From the NCBI GenBank assembly GCA_964019695.1, contig OZ026518.1:82951950-83015949 (forward strand): a DNA stretch of 64,000 bases, written 5' to 3'. The translations under genes were made by a program, and so were the position numbers. This DNA is from Loripinus fragilis (taxonomy: Eukaryota; Mollusca; Bivalvia; Lucinida; Lucinidae). Positions 38,201-44,430 of the stretch are shown here, one piece after another. How positions within the stretch are numbered: the first letter of the stretch is position 1; each line of letters opens with the position of its first letter. The notes below the pieces were generated by a model, which had not been told where the DNA came from, made no database searches, and worked only from the letters and a program-made list of their open reading frames with translations.

Positions 38201-41200
38201 TTTCTATAGGTAAAGTAAAATGGCGCAAGTAAGTGTGGTTATGAGCGTGCGAGTGTTATAGACAAGTGGCTACACCAAAGAGGGATACCTTGTTCTGGAT
38301 AAAGTAAGATGGTGCTAGTGAGAGTGGTAAATAATTAAGAATGAAAGTGTGGTAGACTATGAAACATATCAAGATAAGCTGCAAGAAGCATTAAATAGAC
38401 CGTCTATTATTGCCATCCAGGTGCATGACAAACTACATGAAAAGTTGTTCATTTCTACATGCTCATTTCTTTGAATAAATGAAAGTGGTTGAGAAATTGT
38501 TTAAAAAAAGCTTAAGGTGAAAAATTTATTTAATGAAAAGACATATGTTGAAGGTACACATTGGAATTACCTCATAGAATCAATTCTAATATGTAGCTAC
38601 AACATATGTTACTGAAAATAAGAAAGAAATCTATTCGGTAATTTACATTTTCCAAGTATCATGTCCATTGTCTTTATCTCTTTTAAACATCCCAAACTTC
38701 CAATCAGTATTAAAATTCCTGTCACTCTACTGCAAATTGTTTATATTTGCATGATAGCTATATCTCGAAATTCGAGCTTATGAACTACCTTTTTGCTAGC
38801 CTGCTAGTTGCGTGGTTGTAAAGAGGGATATCTTGCTACGTGTAAATGAAATGTTTTGCTTAGATGTGATAAACAGAGTTAGCGTGTTATAAATTGTGAA
38901 ACTGGTGGCTGCGTTAAACATAAGTAAAGTGAAATGGTACACGTATATATGGTAAAGAGAGTGTGAATGTTAGACTGTGAAACTATAGAGGCAACATGTA
39001 AGAGGCCTATCTTGCTATTAATAAAGTCAAACAGTGCACTGTCATGTTTTGTTAGGAAGTGGGTACATCAAAAATGAATTTCATAGGTCAAAAAAAAGTG
39101 AAATGAATTGAAAATGATTAGGTGACAACATATACTGAACCACACTTCTAACGCAAAATCAAACTGAACATTAAATTTTACATCTATTGTTTCCTCCATT
39201 TTAACGCATTATTTATCAAAAATTAAAACACTTATTTATGAAAATGAAAGTAGAAATTAGTCAGTCAATCAGTCCCTTTTAATCATAACCTGATTTGGTG
39301 AATGTCTGCCATAACCCATGAACGGTACAATGAATTTTGCAAGACCTCATTGATTAATTAAAGTTACATTCCTGAAACATTTTGCGTTGTAGTGTGGGTC
39401 AGTATAGAAGGTTTTAGACTGTGAATTTAGATGTCTATTTTGCTATAAGTGAGGCGAAATGTTTCAAGTTCAGGTATGGAGTGATATTGTTATAAAATAT
39501 GAATCTAGTACCTGCATCAAAGCTGGATATCATGTTATAGTTAAATTAAATGATGGTGACGTTGTTGTTGTTTTTTTTTTTGTTTTTTAAAGCATTGCTG
39601 GCTTTCTTTTACAGTACAAATTGCTAGGAATACTCCGCTATACTTTGCCCAACGATTATACAAATGTATGAAAGGAGCTGGTACAGATGACAGAACTCTT
39701 ATCCGGGTAGTCGTGTCTAGGTCAGAGGTAAGGGAAGCCCCTCCATTATACACATCTATAGTCGAGGTCAAAGGTCACATATTCAGAATTTATGTCCGCT
39801 CCATTTGATCTGAATCCATAATCCGATTCTAAAAATTGTCACACATATGTCTACCGCAATGAGACATTATCCAGAGCGATGATCTCAGTCACCTCTCTTT
39901 AAGGTCAATGTCATAGTGGCAAGTCCAAGCGCGGATCCAAAACGTTTTGTCACAGGGGGCTTACACAACAATCACGTGACACCAGAAAGACAAAGCAAAG
40001 CAGCCAGCTCCCTCTTCCCCATCAAGATGATTGCAAACTAGTATTAGACACAAAAGATCGCACAACAATACAAACCCAGATTGTGTGCATTCAAGCTGGT
40101 TAGTCATTTTGGAGAAGTTGTCAAAACCATTCCTGTTCTGACATGTTTAGATCTATACTGACGGACTTTAAAAACGCAACACTTGGATAACATCTTTAAT
40201 ATATGTCTCGAAAAAGAAGGCAGCACAAAAATTTTGATTGTGTGTTAAAGAGCATTCATTTGTAAGTAAAACATGGAAAATTCGTCCAACTAAGATGAAG
40301 TTAATGCATTGAATTGTGAACTTTTTGAGAAAGGGATCAACTGTTTCATGTGACCAAATGTTATGAATGAAAGATTCTCTACTTCTTTAAATCAAGAACC
40401 ACTAGAAACATCAAATTTGTATCGTGGACTTCGTTAGTCATCGAGGAATCACTCTCATATTGATTGGCAGGTCTGCGATACAGCTTATTTGCGTATTCGA
40501 CGTTAATCTGGGTGTACCCTTTCATTCATTAGCTTAAAATCTCCTCTCCTTAAGAAATGTTTAAATGGCTAAATTCATACTAAGCACATAACGTCGGCCA
40601 GTTTAGTTGTAAAATTAAAACTAAAGTGTTTGCTGAAGAAGCCAACTCATGATGACATTATCGAAGCAAAGGAAGCTTGCATTCAACAGTCTTTTAGAAG
40701 ATATAAAGGGAAGTTAGTGTTGCATAATTAAAGTCCGTCAGTATATGCAAGACTGACTAGATTTGAACATGCTCGCATTTAAAATATGCAGGAGCTTGTT
40801 GGTTATGAATATTAACCATGGTTTGATGTCAAGAACTGTTCCTGGTTTGGCTAGATATGCACGCTTGTGTTTTTTACTTTAAAAAATGTAAAGAAAATGT
40901 TTGCTGGATATAACTATATATTTGTTTGCAGTTTAAAACTGTACATTATTTAGCTGGATCTGCACTGAACTCTGGTTTTCAGGTAACAAAACAGTTAATG
41001 ATTTTATTTTATACGAGCTGATATCATGTTTGCAGGTATAACACTATTTATGATTTTGCTGGCTATAAAATATACTAGTGTTCACCCATTAAGATAAAAC
41101 CTGTCTTAGGCGGCAACTTAAAAATAGACACAACAAAGGTCTTAATTGAAAAAGGTAGCTTAAAGCTGCGTAGTCTGTAACTTTTGATCTTCTAATTTTA

Positions 41201-41819
41201 AAAATAATGTTTTTATTTTTCAAGAACTCAGTAAAAATACTCAAATTCGGGTAAACATTTTACCATTTTCGTAAATCTTAACAAATTATCACTATCAAAA
41301 CAACTGCATTTATGTTAAAATTCAACGGTCTAGAATTATTGGAGGGACGCAAATAATTACAAACAAGAGAAAAATACACCCATTTGATAAGATAATTCAC
41401 TTTTCCATGCAGTTTTCAGCTGTACTGAACATTTTTATTGTGAAAACATAGCTTAATTCTACTTTTACAAATGATTTAAAAAGAAAATAATTTTTTTCGA
41501 AAAATGTTCATAGTAACAGAGTATGCAGCTTCAATGAAGGTCGAAAGTATTTGCAGAAAGTTCCCTTTGGGACATTCTGCAATACTTTTTACGGGCATTA
41601 AGCGATAATTGGTATTGAAAACCATATTTTGTAATATTTTTGAGTGGCCGTTCAAGACAGGTTTTACAATATTTTCTGTACCTGATTTTGCAGGTTGACA
41701 TGGCGCAGATCAAGCAAGAGTTTCAGAAGCAATATGGTAAAACCCTGGGCAGCTTCATCAAGGGAGACACAAGCGGAGATTACAAAAAACTATTGATGGC
41801 ACTCTGCAATGAAGCCTAG
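17236..41819 (+). CDS. Annexin, four-repeat calcium/phospholipid-binding protein (9 coding exons)
   Basis: Joined exons: 17236-17250, 21092-21173, 25234-25328, 29679-29792, 31971-32061, 33678-33826, 34614-34791, 39615-39727, 41694-41819. All introns are GT..AG and the phases agree, giving 320 residues, the usual length for an annexin core with a short N-terminus. Calcium loops (type II) are G31-L-G-T34, G103-V-G-T106, K187-I-G-T190 and G262-A-G-T265, with acidic partners E73, D145, E229 and D304. Repeat 3 has the divergent AGADKIGT form. The family binds acidic phospholipids in a calcium-dependent way at the inner face of cellular membranes. The N-terminus (MATQQCQG...) is short, unlike the long Gly/Pro/Tyr tails of annexins A7 and A11. 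The start is the only ATG before a GTAAGT donor, with an AAAATGG context. A 5' non-coding exon may exist. Subfamily not assigned. Confidence 0.95.
17945..18125 (+). repeat. Dispersed repeat family J, copy 3 (annexin intron 1)
   Basis: 'gaagaaggcaaagatcagga' and 'cacctgacccaggataccaa' match the copies at 4870 and 15120. Confidence 0.6.
18126..20165. other. Annexin intron 1, no further feature recognised
   Basis: AT-rich intronic sequence. Short ORFs here (for example 19774-20061, 95 codons) lack domains, splice support or homology that I recognise. Confidence 0.4.
20170..20183. promoter_or_regulatory. X-box-like palindrome (RFX-type site)
   Basis: GTTGCCATGGCAAC is a perfect 14-bp palindrome matching the X-box recognised by RFX transcription factors in animals. 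It lies in annexin intron 1. Sequence identity alone does not prove use; a similar site lies at 26938. Confidence 0.35.
20570..20780 (+). mobile_element. tRNA-derived SINE, copy 1
   Basis: A degenerate tRNA-like head (GTAGTGGTAGAGTGCTTGAC as A-box region; the B box has decayed to GGGTCGTGCC) is followed by a core with TTGTGTTCTTGAGCAAGGCA and a tail 'ttgactgggacgtaaagaat' with A-rich repeats. Relatives lie at 44252 and 31245, and a tail fragment at 24520. The core resembles the V/Meta-type SINE domain, from memory. Confidence 0.75.
21092..21173 (+). CDS. Annexin exon 2
   Basis: Encodes residues 6-32 plus the first base of G33: start of repeat 1, ending in [10 protein letters not shown]. Acceptor ..TTATTAG, donor GTGAGT, phase 0 to 1. 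Confidence 0.95.
21174..22504. other. Annexin intron 2, left part
   Basis: No gene. A 43-bp unit is tandemly duplicated at 21909-21991 (CAACTAATCAAGGGACATAA twice). The rest shows nothing distinctive. Confidence 0.5.
21909..21991 (+). repeat. Short tandem duplication (two ~42-bp units)
   Basis: 'tcaactaatcaagggacata' followed by 'gtggtctgattcc' occurs twice in succession with one indel and one substitution, which suggests a recent local duplication. Confidence 0.9.
22505..22757. mobile_element. MITE family A, copy 3
   Basis: Starts with CACGCGCGGATCCAGATGG and ends with a C-run and TTTCTGGATGGGCTT. The internal part resembles the family in reverse ('gcattcaatgttgggacatt', 'gggaaacgccatt'). 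Confidence 0.7.
22925..23115. repeat. MITE family C/H-related copy
   Basis: Contains 'accttaaagcgccagtcac' and 'gatctgggtctacactgttt', hallmark segments of the TTAACCCTTAAAGCGCC family and its inner module. It is more decayed than 25400-25616. Confidence 0.55.
23199..23275. repeat. AGAACCGTCTC hairpin module
   Basis: An inverted repeat with arms GTGTACTTAAAAGAACCGTC and GACGGTTC-type sequence, flanked by ACATATG. The same module occurs at 29150-29220, 36320-36405 and, as an array, at 63190-63930. Confidence 0.7.
23585..24512. mobile_element. Mariner-type non-coding element, 928 bp
   Basis: Terminal inverted repeats of about 36 bp (CGAGGGTTAGTCAAAAATAA at each end, one indel further in) are flanked by TA on both sides (23583-23584, 24513-24514). 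No transposase remains. The interior holds several GTTGCYANGGAAC-like palindromes ('gttgctaggcaac', 'gttgctatggaaac' and its inverse). Confidence 0.9.
24520..24640 (+). mobile_element. SINE tail fragment
   Basis: 'gctgttgactgggacgtaaa' with an A-rich end matches the tail of the SINEs at 20570 and 44252. The tRNA-like head is missing. Confidence 0.5.
24973..25212. mobile_element. 240-bp MITE, ends 21 bp from annexin exon 3
   Basis: Inverted termini CATGGGTGAAAGTT (24973-24986) and AACTTTCACCCATG (25199-25212) are perfect over 14 bp. The right end sits just upstream of the exon 3 acceptor. Confidence 0.75.
25234..25328 (+). CDS. Annexin exon 3
   Basis: Encodes the rest of G33 to K64 ([18 protein letters not shown]...). 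It contains the first calcium loop GLGT shared with exon 2. Acceptor TTTTACAG, donor GTGATT, phase 1 to 0. Confidence 0.95.
25400..25616. mobile_element. MITE family C, copy 1
   Basis: Ends GTTAACCCTTAAAGCGCC and its inverse at 25616 (variant GGCGTATTAAGGGTTAAC). Inner arms 'gcagcagac' and 'gtctgctgc', and a central hairpin 'tgtctgccagcagaca'. Relatives lie at 31547, 54440, 47695 and 60010. Confidence 0.85.
25765..25980. mobile_element. MITE family B, copy 1
   Basis: Left end GAGGCCCTATCAGG, right end CCTGGGAGGGCCTC; the interior repeats 'tgttcccctg' and 'gaaataaattggc'. The fuller copy is at 48700-48919. ORFs on both strands here are element artefacts. Confidence 0.8.
26103..26335. mobile_element. 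MITE family D, copy 1
   Basis: Ends in GGTTATACAACTTTTTATGC and an inverted end with 'ttttatagcctcgaggccag'. It contains TGCTCAACTTAACTGAGCA near the left and TGCTCAATTGAGTTGAGCA near the right, and a central hairpin 'atgccaacgattgttggcat'. Copies lie at 41928, 60716 and (variant) 54088. Confidence 0.8.
26435..26770. mobile_element. MITE family E, copy 1
   Basis: Palindromic block (26435-26595) with ATAAATAGAGGATCT and its inverse, 'ttgaatttatttagttcg' arms and AAATGCTCGGCAAGCCTCGC at the centre. It is followed by a shared right segment including 'aaaccactagtggttt'. Related copies lie at 32180, 46560 and 48163. Confidence 0.75.
26938..26951. promoter_or_regulatory. X-box-like palindrome, second site
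   Basis: GTTGCCAAGGCAAC matches the RFX X-box consensus, immediately left of the element at 26953. Use is unproven; it may simply belong to a transposable element. Confidence 0.25.
26953..28026. mobile_element. 1074-bp element with nested terminal inverted repeats
   Basis: Outer termini at 26953-26980 and 27999-28026 are perfect 28-bp inverted repeats (core CTTCAGTGCTATAGTGTTCT). An inner pair at 27201-27221 and 27829-27849 is a perfect 21-bp inverted repeat that differs from the outer by one diagnostic base (CGTTCAG versus GCTTCAG). Variants of GTAGATAGAACA follow near 27172, 27751, 27862 and 27929. The middle (27215-27720) is three tandem units of about 160 bp ('gtaagggaggtaatctgttt'). No coding capacity. 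Lies in annexin intron 3. Confidence 0.85.
28027..28868. repeat. ~165-bp tandem array with hairpin tail
   Basis: Five degenerate units start near 28031, 28198, 28361, 28526 and 28675 ('cccatagacctataac', 'aaaccatgaggcccacagct', 'cccctacataaatcc'). The array ends in TCAGGTGGG and the hairpin AGGCTC-ATT-GAGCCT followed by CTTGTT, the same tail plan as the array at 692-2413. Confidence 0.75.
28903..28980. repeat. Strong hairpin, ~37-bp arms
   Basis: Arms 'gaagttcttttatttgaaat' plus 'ccttttttgcgaatgcc' and their inverse, with an AAT loop. It is probably the core of another fold-back element. Confidence 0.8.
29150..29220. repeat. AGAACCGTCTC hairpin module
   Basis: GACATATGTTTTGGGTACTT, AAAGAACCGTCT, then the inverted arm ending ACAACATATGTT. 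Related to 23199 and to the array at 63190. Confidence 0.75.
29425..29600. mobile_element. MITE module H, copy 1
   Basis: Left 'tgttgtcgtctgctaac' and right 'ttaacagcagacgacaaa' are inverted. Inner arms are 'gtcaaacagtttgaatcc' and 'ccaaactgtttgcaaa'. It abuts annexin exon 4 by about 80 bp. Copies lie near 43183, 45565, 47695 and 60222. Confidence 0.75.
29679..29792 (+). CDS. Annexin exon 4
   Basis: Encodes D65-S102: end of repeat 1 with the acidic ligand E73 ([16 protein letters not shown]) and the linker into repeat 2. Acceptor CTCTCCAG, donor GTATGT, phase 0 to 0. Confidence 0.95.
30640..30685 (+). repeat. Poly-G tract
   Basis: A run of about 20 G followed by further G blocks, in annexin intron 4. 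It could form G-quadruplexes and is a likely sequencing or assembly weak point. Confidence 0.9.
30993..31229. mobile_element. MITE family G, copy 2
   Basis: Left end GAGCCGGAACATGAGATTTT, right end TGTTGAAAATCACATGACAC. The interior has 'gatcagagcctttgctag', here partly duplicated in tandem (about 31065-31110). Confidence 0.75.
31245..31345 (+). mobile_element. SINE fragment, tRNA-like head
   Basis: 'actgtggctcagtgctagtg' (A-box region), AGTTCGAGAC (B-box region) and 'tcattgtgttgtttctttgg' match the SINE at 44252. The tail is lost. Confidence 0.55.
31547..31760. mobile_element. MITE family C, copy 2
   Basis: TTAACCCATAAAGCGCCACC and the inverse GGCGCTTTAAGGGTAAA; inner 'gcagcagacga' and 'gtctgctgcag' with the hairpin 'gtctgctggcagac'. 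Confidence 0.8.
31971..32061 (+). CDS. Annexin exon 5
   Basis: Encodes G103-T132 plus the first base of L133: calcium loop 2 (GVGTNE) and [19 protein letters not shown]. Acceptor TATATTTCAG, donor GTAAGT, phase 0 to 1. Confidence 0.95.
32180..32440. repeat. MITE family E, copy 2 (left-truncated)
   Basis: Contains 'agtttaataaattcaataat', 'gttagattctatttatca' and 'aaaccactcgtggttt'. A 38-bp segment ('caagattttgccatctttta') is tandemly duplicated at about 32288-32352. Confidence 0.7.
32552..33592. mobile_element. Tc1/mariner-type non-coding element, 1041 bp
   Basis: The left end CTAAAGGACTTTGAAAACGC and the right end (inverse CTAGAGGACTTTGAAAACGC) agree over about 26 bp with one mismatch, flanked by TA (32550-32551, 33593-33594). 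No transposase. The ends resemble those of 40158-40741. It ends 85 bp before annexin exon 6. Confidence 0.88.
33678..33826 (+). CDS. Annexin exon 6
   Basis: Completes L133 and encodes Y134-K182: [20 protein letters not shown] with ligand D145, then the inter-domain linker. Acceptor TTTTTCTCACAG, donor GTAAGC, phase 1 to 0. Confidence 0.95.
33852..34051. mobile_element. MITE family F, copy 1
   Basis: Inverted ends built on TCTTAAGCGGCCACTCAAAA and TGAGTGGTCGCTTAAGACAG, and a central hairpin 'gcagaatgctcc..ggagcattctgc'. It lies 26 bp after exon 6. Copies: 41092 and 46792. Confidence 0.85.
34434..34588. mobile_element. MITE family A, copy 4 (right part), beside exon 7
   Basis: 'cctaacattgaatgttggct' to a C-run and TCTGCACATG matches the right half of family A. 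The element ends 25 bp upstream of annexin exon 7, so the C-run (about 34552-34572) lies where a polypyrimidine tract or branch region is expected. Confidence 0.7.
34614..34791 (+). CDS. Annexin exon 7
   Basis: Encodes A183-I241 plus one base: repeat 3 with [13 protein letters not shown], ligand E229 ([15 protein letters not shown]). Acceptor GTTCCAG, donor GTAAAG, phase 0 to 1. Its 3' end and donor are copied many times in the intron that follows. Confidence 0.95.
35160..35220 (+). other. tRNA-like segment near left transposon end
   Basis: 'tagttgtgtggcttgtcaac' and GTGGGTTCGATTCCTGGG resemble A and B boxes of a tRNA. The B-box centre is about 223 bp from the outer end of the left terminal repeat. 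It is not a foldable complete tRNA as far as I can see. Confidence 0.45.
35355..37590 (+). CDS. DDE transposase, Tc1/mariner-IS630 superfamily (DD~82E, Sailor-like), 3 exons, one frameshift
   Basis: Exons 35355-36213, 37032-37261 and 37374-37590 join at GT..AG sites in consistent phase (Q|E; CG|G = R). The N-terminus has a helix-turn-helix ([19 protein letters not shown]). The catalytic triad is D at 35871 (FVYIDETW), D at 36142 ([10 protein letters not shown]) and E at 37206 ([12 protein letters not shown]). 81 residues separate the second D and the E, close to the DD82E 'Sailor' spacing I recall. The C-terminus is acidic and ends SSSEEL. A +1 frame change lies between about 36030 and 36046 near an AAAA tract (LTYK..., then [12 protein letters not shown]), so this copy is broken there unless it is an assembly error. 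Intron 1 hosts other repeats. Confidence 0.88.
36320..36405. repeat. AAGAAACGTCTC hairpin inside transposase intron 1
   Basis: Arms GGGTTCGTAAAAGAAACGTC and GACGTTTCTTTTATGTGCC around a short loop. A variant of the hairpin module at 23199 and 63190. Confidence 0.7.
36690..36910 (+). repeat. CTCAGGTGAGCT repeats in transposase intron 1
   Basis: Several copies of 'gctcaggtgagct' or 'aggctcaacttgagcc' variants at intervals of about 45 bp. The motif matches the palindromic head of the array at 692. Confidence 0.65.
37755..37835 (-). other. tRNA-like segment near right transposon end
   Basis: On the - strand TGGTCCAGTGG (37831-37821) resembles an A box and TAGTTCGAACCCC (37769-37757) a B box. 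The B box lies about 219 bp from the right terminus, matching the distance at the left end, and points inward likewise. Confidence 0.5.
38355..38820 (+). mobile_element. MITE family K, copy 3 (left end missing)
   Basis: It matches 7430-7900 closely ('gacaaactacatgaaaagtt', 'gtttaaaaaaagctta', 'acaacatatgttactgaaaa') and ends CTGCTAGTTGCGTGGTTGTA. It sits inside the exon-7-derived array; array sequence resumes with 'aagagggatatcttgct'. Confidence 0.85.
39615..39727 (+). CDS. Annexin exon 8
   Basis: Completes V242 and encodes Q243-E279: [20 protein letters not shown] and [16 protein letters not shown] (calcium loop 4). Acceptor TTTTACAG, donor GTAAGG, phase 1 to 0. Confidence 0.95.
39926..39962 (+). 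mobile_element. MITE family A, copy 5 (left-end fragment)
   Basis: 'caagcgcggatccaaaacgt' followed by 'tttgtcacagggggc' matches only the first ~37 bp of family A. Confidence 0.6.
40158..40741. mobile_element. Tc1-type non-coding element, 584 bp
   Basis: Ends CTGACGGACTTTAAAAACGC and, inverted, CTGACGGACTTTAATTATGC, flanked by TATA on both sides (TA target). Related ends at 32552-33592. No transposase. Annexin intron 8. Confidence 0.88.
41092..41672. mobile_element. MITE family F, copy 2, interrupted
   Basis: Ends AACCTGTCTTAGGCGGCAAC and GGCCGTTCAAGACAGGTTTT. The hairpin 'gcagaaagttcc..gggacattctgc' lies in the right part. The element at 41164-41530 splits it; the right end is 21 bp before exon 9. 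Confidence 0.85.
41164..41530 (+). mobile_element. 367-bp TTAA-target (piggyBac-type) MITE, copy 1
   Basis: Ends AGCTGCGTAGTCTGTAAC and the inverse of AGCTGCATACTCTGTTAC, flanked by TTAA (left) and TCAA (right, one change). Same length and almost the same sequence as 55779-56145. No ORF. Confidence 0.9.
41694..41819 (+). CDS. Annexin exon 9 (stop)
   Basis: Encodes V280-A320 and [23 protein letters not shown] and the fourth ligand in [15 protein letters not shown]. Acceptor GATTTTGCAG, phase 0. No AATAAA is obvious close downstream; ATTAAA lies near 41886. Confidence 0.95.
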   Translation, partial: VDMAQIKQEFQKQYGKTLGSFIKGDTSGDYKKLLMALCNEA

Positions 41820-41927
41820 GCAACTGTTAGAACTAACTAATACATATCCATGTAATACATTAATGAACTAAAATGACCTTATCTAAATTAAAATGGTAAC
41901 TCTTTTTACTTTAACTATACTGGTCCC

Positions 41928-42153
41928 AAGGTTATAAAATTGTTTTCATGAGCTACGCAACTGAGATGAAATTTATCATAAATGTTTAGATGCTAACAAT
42001 TGTTGGCATTTTAGCATTAATTAGCATGATAAATACAACATCTTTGAGTTTGTTAGCAGGAAAAGTCTTGATTTTTTCAGTATTTTTTAGTTTTTTGAGC
42101 AGTTGAAACAACATACTATTGAGTTGAGCATGGAAAAAAGTTTTATAACCTTG
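41928..42153. mobile_element. MITE family D, copy 2
   Basis: Perfect ends AAGGTTATAAAA and TTTTATAACCTT; inner 'gctaacaattgttggcat' and TTGAGTTGAGCATGG. About 110 bp beyond the annexin stop, so it may be in the 3' UTR. Confidence 0.8.
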
Positions 42154-42159
42154 AAGTAT

Positions 42160-42905
42160 GTTTGATGGACATCTAAGACCAGTGATGCATGCGCATTTTT
42201 TTTTCAAGACACAATTTAGTAGTTTCTCAGGTTTTGATTACGCTGGTGCTGAATGCTCACCCTATGAGCTTATGGTATAGTCTAGTCTCCTTATCCAGTT
42301 GCATCTCATAGTATATCAATAGTTCAAGTTTACTTATCTCCCTACCAACTGGTTATTGCATACTTACTTCTAAAAATTCATGTGTAGCATTCATGAGTGT
42401 GGGAACAAAAACTTGTAGGAGTTGAGATGGTTGATGATAAATGATAAAATCAAATCGATGCTTAACCACAAAAGTTCACACAGATATTATAAACGCATAT
42501 CCATTACTTTAGGAAAATGCAAAAGCTTTAATCTTCAACCTATGAAGTTTTCATTCATACAACTCGTTCTTGTGAACAGATTTTGGAAACACAATAACTA
42601 TACTAACACACCTCGCCTATAGAGTCAATGTTAAAAAAAAACATGTTATCAAACAATAATTCGTAGTTTTGAAAGCGCGATGAAAACGCGCACTAGCTGG
42701 CGTCATTTGTTACTGCAAATAAACATCAGTCATGGCGTTAGACGGTGTAAAACGTCATTTTTACCCTTGACAGACGTTACAATTACATGTAAACATATGT
42801 GACACAGTCAAACTGTTGGCCTGATTTCTTCAGTGCAATGGCGGAAAGTTAGGAGAAGCTGAATACTTCAAATATGTGTTCATTTATTGTGTGTTAGAAT
42901 CCAAA
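42160..42905. other. No gene recognised
   Basis: Intergenic AT-rich sequence. The 66-codon ORF at 42422 has no recognisable feature. Confidence 0.4.
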
Positions 42906-43069
42906 TAGGTCAGCTCTAGTGTGTGAATTGTTGAGTAATAATTCACTGTTTGTTGGTCAGTTGTACGAAGATAAATCACTCGCCCTGTGCGCTTGTGATT
43001 TGATCTTCTTTACAACTGACCTGCAAACAGTGAATTAGAACTCAACAACTCACTGCTGGAGCTGATCTA
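42906..43069. mobile_element. 164-bp palindromic element
   Basis: TAGGTCAGCTCTAGTG and its inverse CACTGCTGGAGCTGATCTA flank 'ggtcagttgt' and 'acaactgacc' arms and a central AAATCAC..GTGATTT hairpin. A partial relative lies near 24780-24880. Confidence 0.75.
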
Positions 43070-43182
43070 TTTCTTAATTAATGAAACTCTATTTTTCAGT
43101 AGCTAAAATTCTGTCGTTGTCTCTTAGGTCAAAGCATACGAGTAGCTGTAATGTTCTGCAGTAAAAAAAATTAAATGCTTTA

Positions 43183-43375
43183 GTTGTCGTTTGCTGATTT
43201 TTTTTCTTCAAAATTACCTTTTTAAAGAAAAATATTTCAGGAAAATATCAGAGTGTCAAACGCTTTTGATCCGGATCAGGACCAAGGCTATGTTGGTCCT
43301 GGTCTGGGATCAAACTGTTTGCAAAGGTTATCAGCAAGAAAGAATTTGATACATTGGTTGAAGATAACCTAGTGA
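43183..43375. mobile_element. MITE module H, copy 2
   Basis: 'gttgtcgtttgctga', 'gtgtcaaacgcttttgatcc', hairpin 'aggaccaa..ttggtcct', 'gggatcaaactgtttgcaaa', 'tatcagcaag'. Confidence 0.7.
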
Positions 43376-43456
43376 TAAAACATTTAATGTGTTCACTGTA
43401 AAATAAACGTGGACCGTGCAGAACTTATATCCCACAGGTACTCTCATTTTTTCTTC

Positions 43457-43782
43457 ATACGTAGGCTCGGGCCCAGCATCTACCATTCACCCACAAAAAA
43501 TATCAGGAATTTTAAGCTACCCCCAAAAATATTTAGAATTTTGGCAACCTCAAAAAATATCCCCTATTCTGTACCTTGACCTTAAGAAAAGACACTAAAA
43601 TGCATAGAAATTACCACTATATATAGTGCAATTTTGTGATGACCCAAAACAAATATCCACAAAATCTTCATACCCCAAACAATATTAATTTTTCTAAAAA
43701 CCCCACAGAAATGTTGAAATTCAAAATTTTGACCCCCAAACTAACTGACCCGAGACTACGTGTGTATGAAATATATATGAGT
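43457..43782. mobile_element. Putative MITE with CCCC/AAAATAT-rich interior
   Basis: Ends TCATACGTAGGCTCGGGCC and GACCCGAGACTACGTGTGTATGA are imperfect inverted repeats. The interior repeats 'acccccaaaaatat'. A single copy here, so the call is tentative. Confidence 0.5.
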
Positions 43783-44251
43783 ACCCCACTGGGTTAAATC
43801 CTTAAGTTGTATTGTTTTTATCTGCGATACTGTTTTCGAAACTGATGCCATAAGCTTTAGACTTTTATGTTAATCTTTTTTCGCATTAGCCTGTCATTTC
43901 AGCTCAGCTCTTTGCCCACTGAGAATTTTGTATGTTTTTTTTGTCTGATGATTTTATTAAAATTATTAAAACCGACGTTTTGTCCAGCCTGATTTGGGTT
44001 AAACTGTGTGCAAAGGTCAACAGCAGACATCACTTATAGGTAAAGAGTTAAAAAAAGATTTAGTAAGCATAAAGCAATAAAGAATAATTCTGCCCTTTAG
44101 TCATTTTACTGTCTTTATAATCATAAGGGTTATTAATTTATAATCACTATACATTGTCTACAAAATAAAAAAAGCAAATACTCAGTTTGTGTAATGTCTT
44201 TTATTTTTCAGTTTAAAGTATCCTATCTGTCCACCCACTATTTTTTGATGG

Positions 44252-44425
44252 GGGAGCGCAGTGGCTCAGTGGTAAGTGCTTGACTCGAGGCTGAGGGATT
44301 TTGGTTTCGAGCGTCACTTCGTTGTGTCGTTGAGCAAGACACATTAATCCTTGCTTAGTATTGGGTCAACACAGGAAAACCAGTCCCGACAGAACTGAAA
44401 AATTGTTGACTGGGACTTAAAGAAT
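44252..44425 (+). mobile_element. tRNA-derived SINE, copy 2
   Basis: 'gcagtggctcagtggtaagt' (A-box region), 'ggtttcgagcgtc' (B-box region), core 'gttgtgtcgttgagcaagac', tail 'ttgttgactgggacttaaag'. The best preserved of the set. Confidence 0.8.
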
Positions 44426-44430
44426 ATATT

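Larger units (their letters stand above)
34732..39557 (+). repeat. Tandem array derived from the end of annexin exon 7, split by insertions
   Basis: The segment covering the last ~60 bp of exon 7, its donor and ~45 bp of intron is repeated with a unit of about 95-105 bp. Units start near 34732 (exon itself), 34830 and 34922, then, after the transposon 34985-37982, near 38055, 38155, 38250 and 38335. After a MITE, decayed units follow near 38820, 38960, 39400 and 39485. The unit near 38165-38215 keeps 'ggctacatcaaagacggata' and 'ataggtaaagtaaaatgg', nearly identical to the exon and its donor. None has an upstream acceptor or full exon. Confidence 0.85.
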
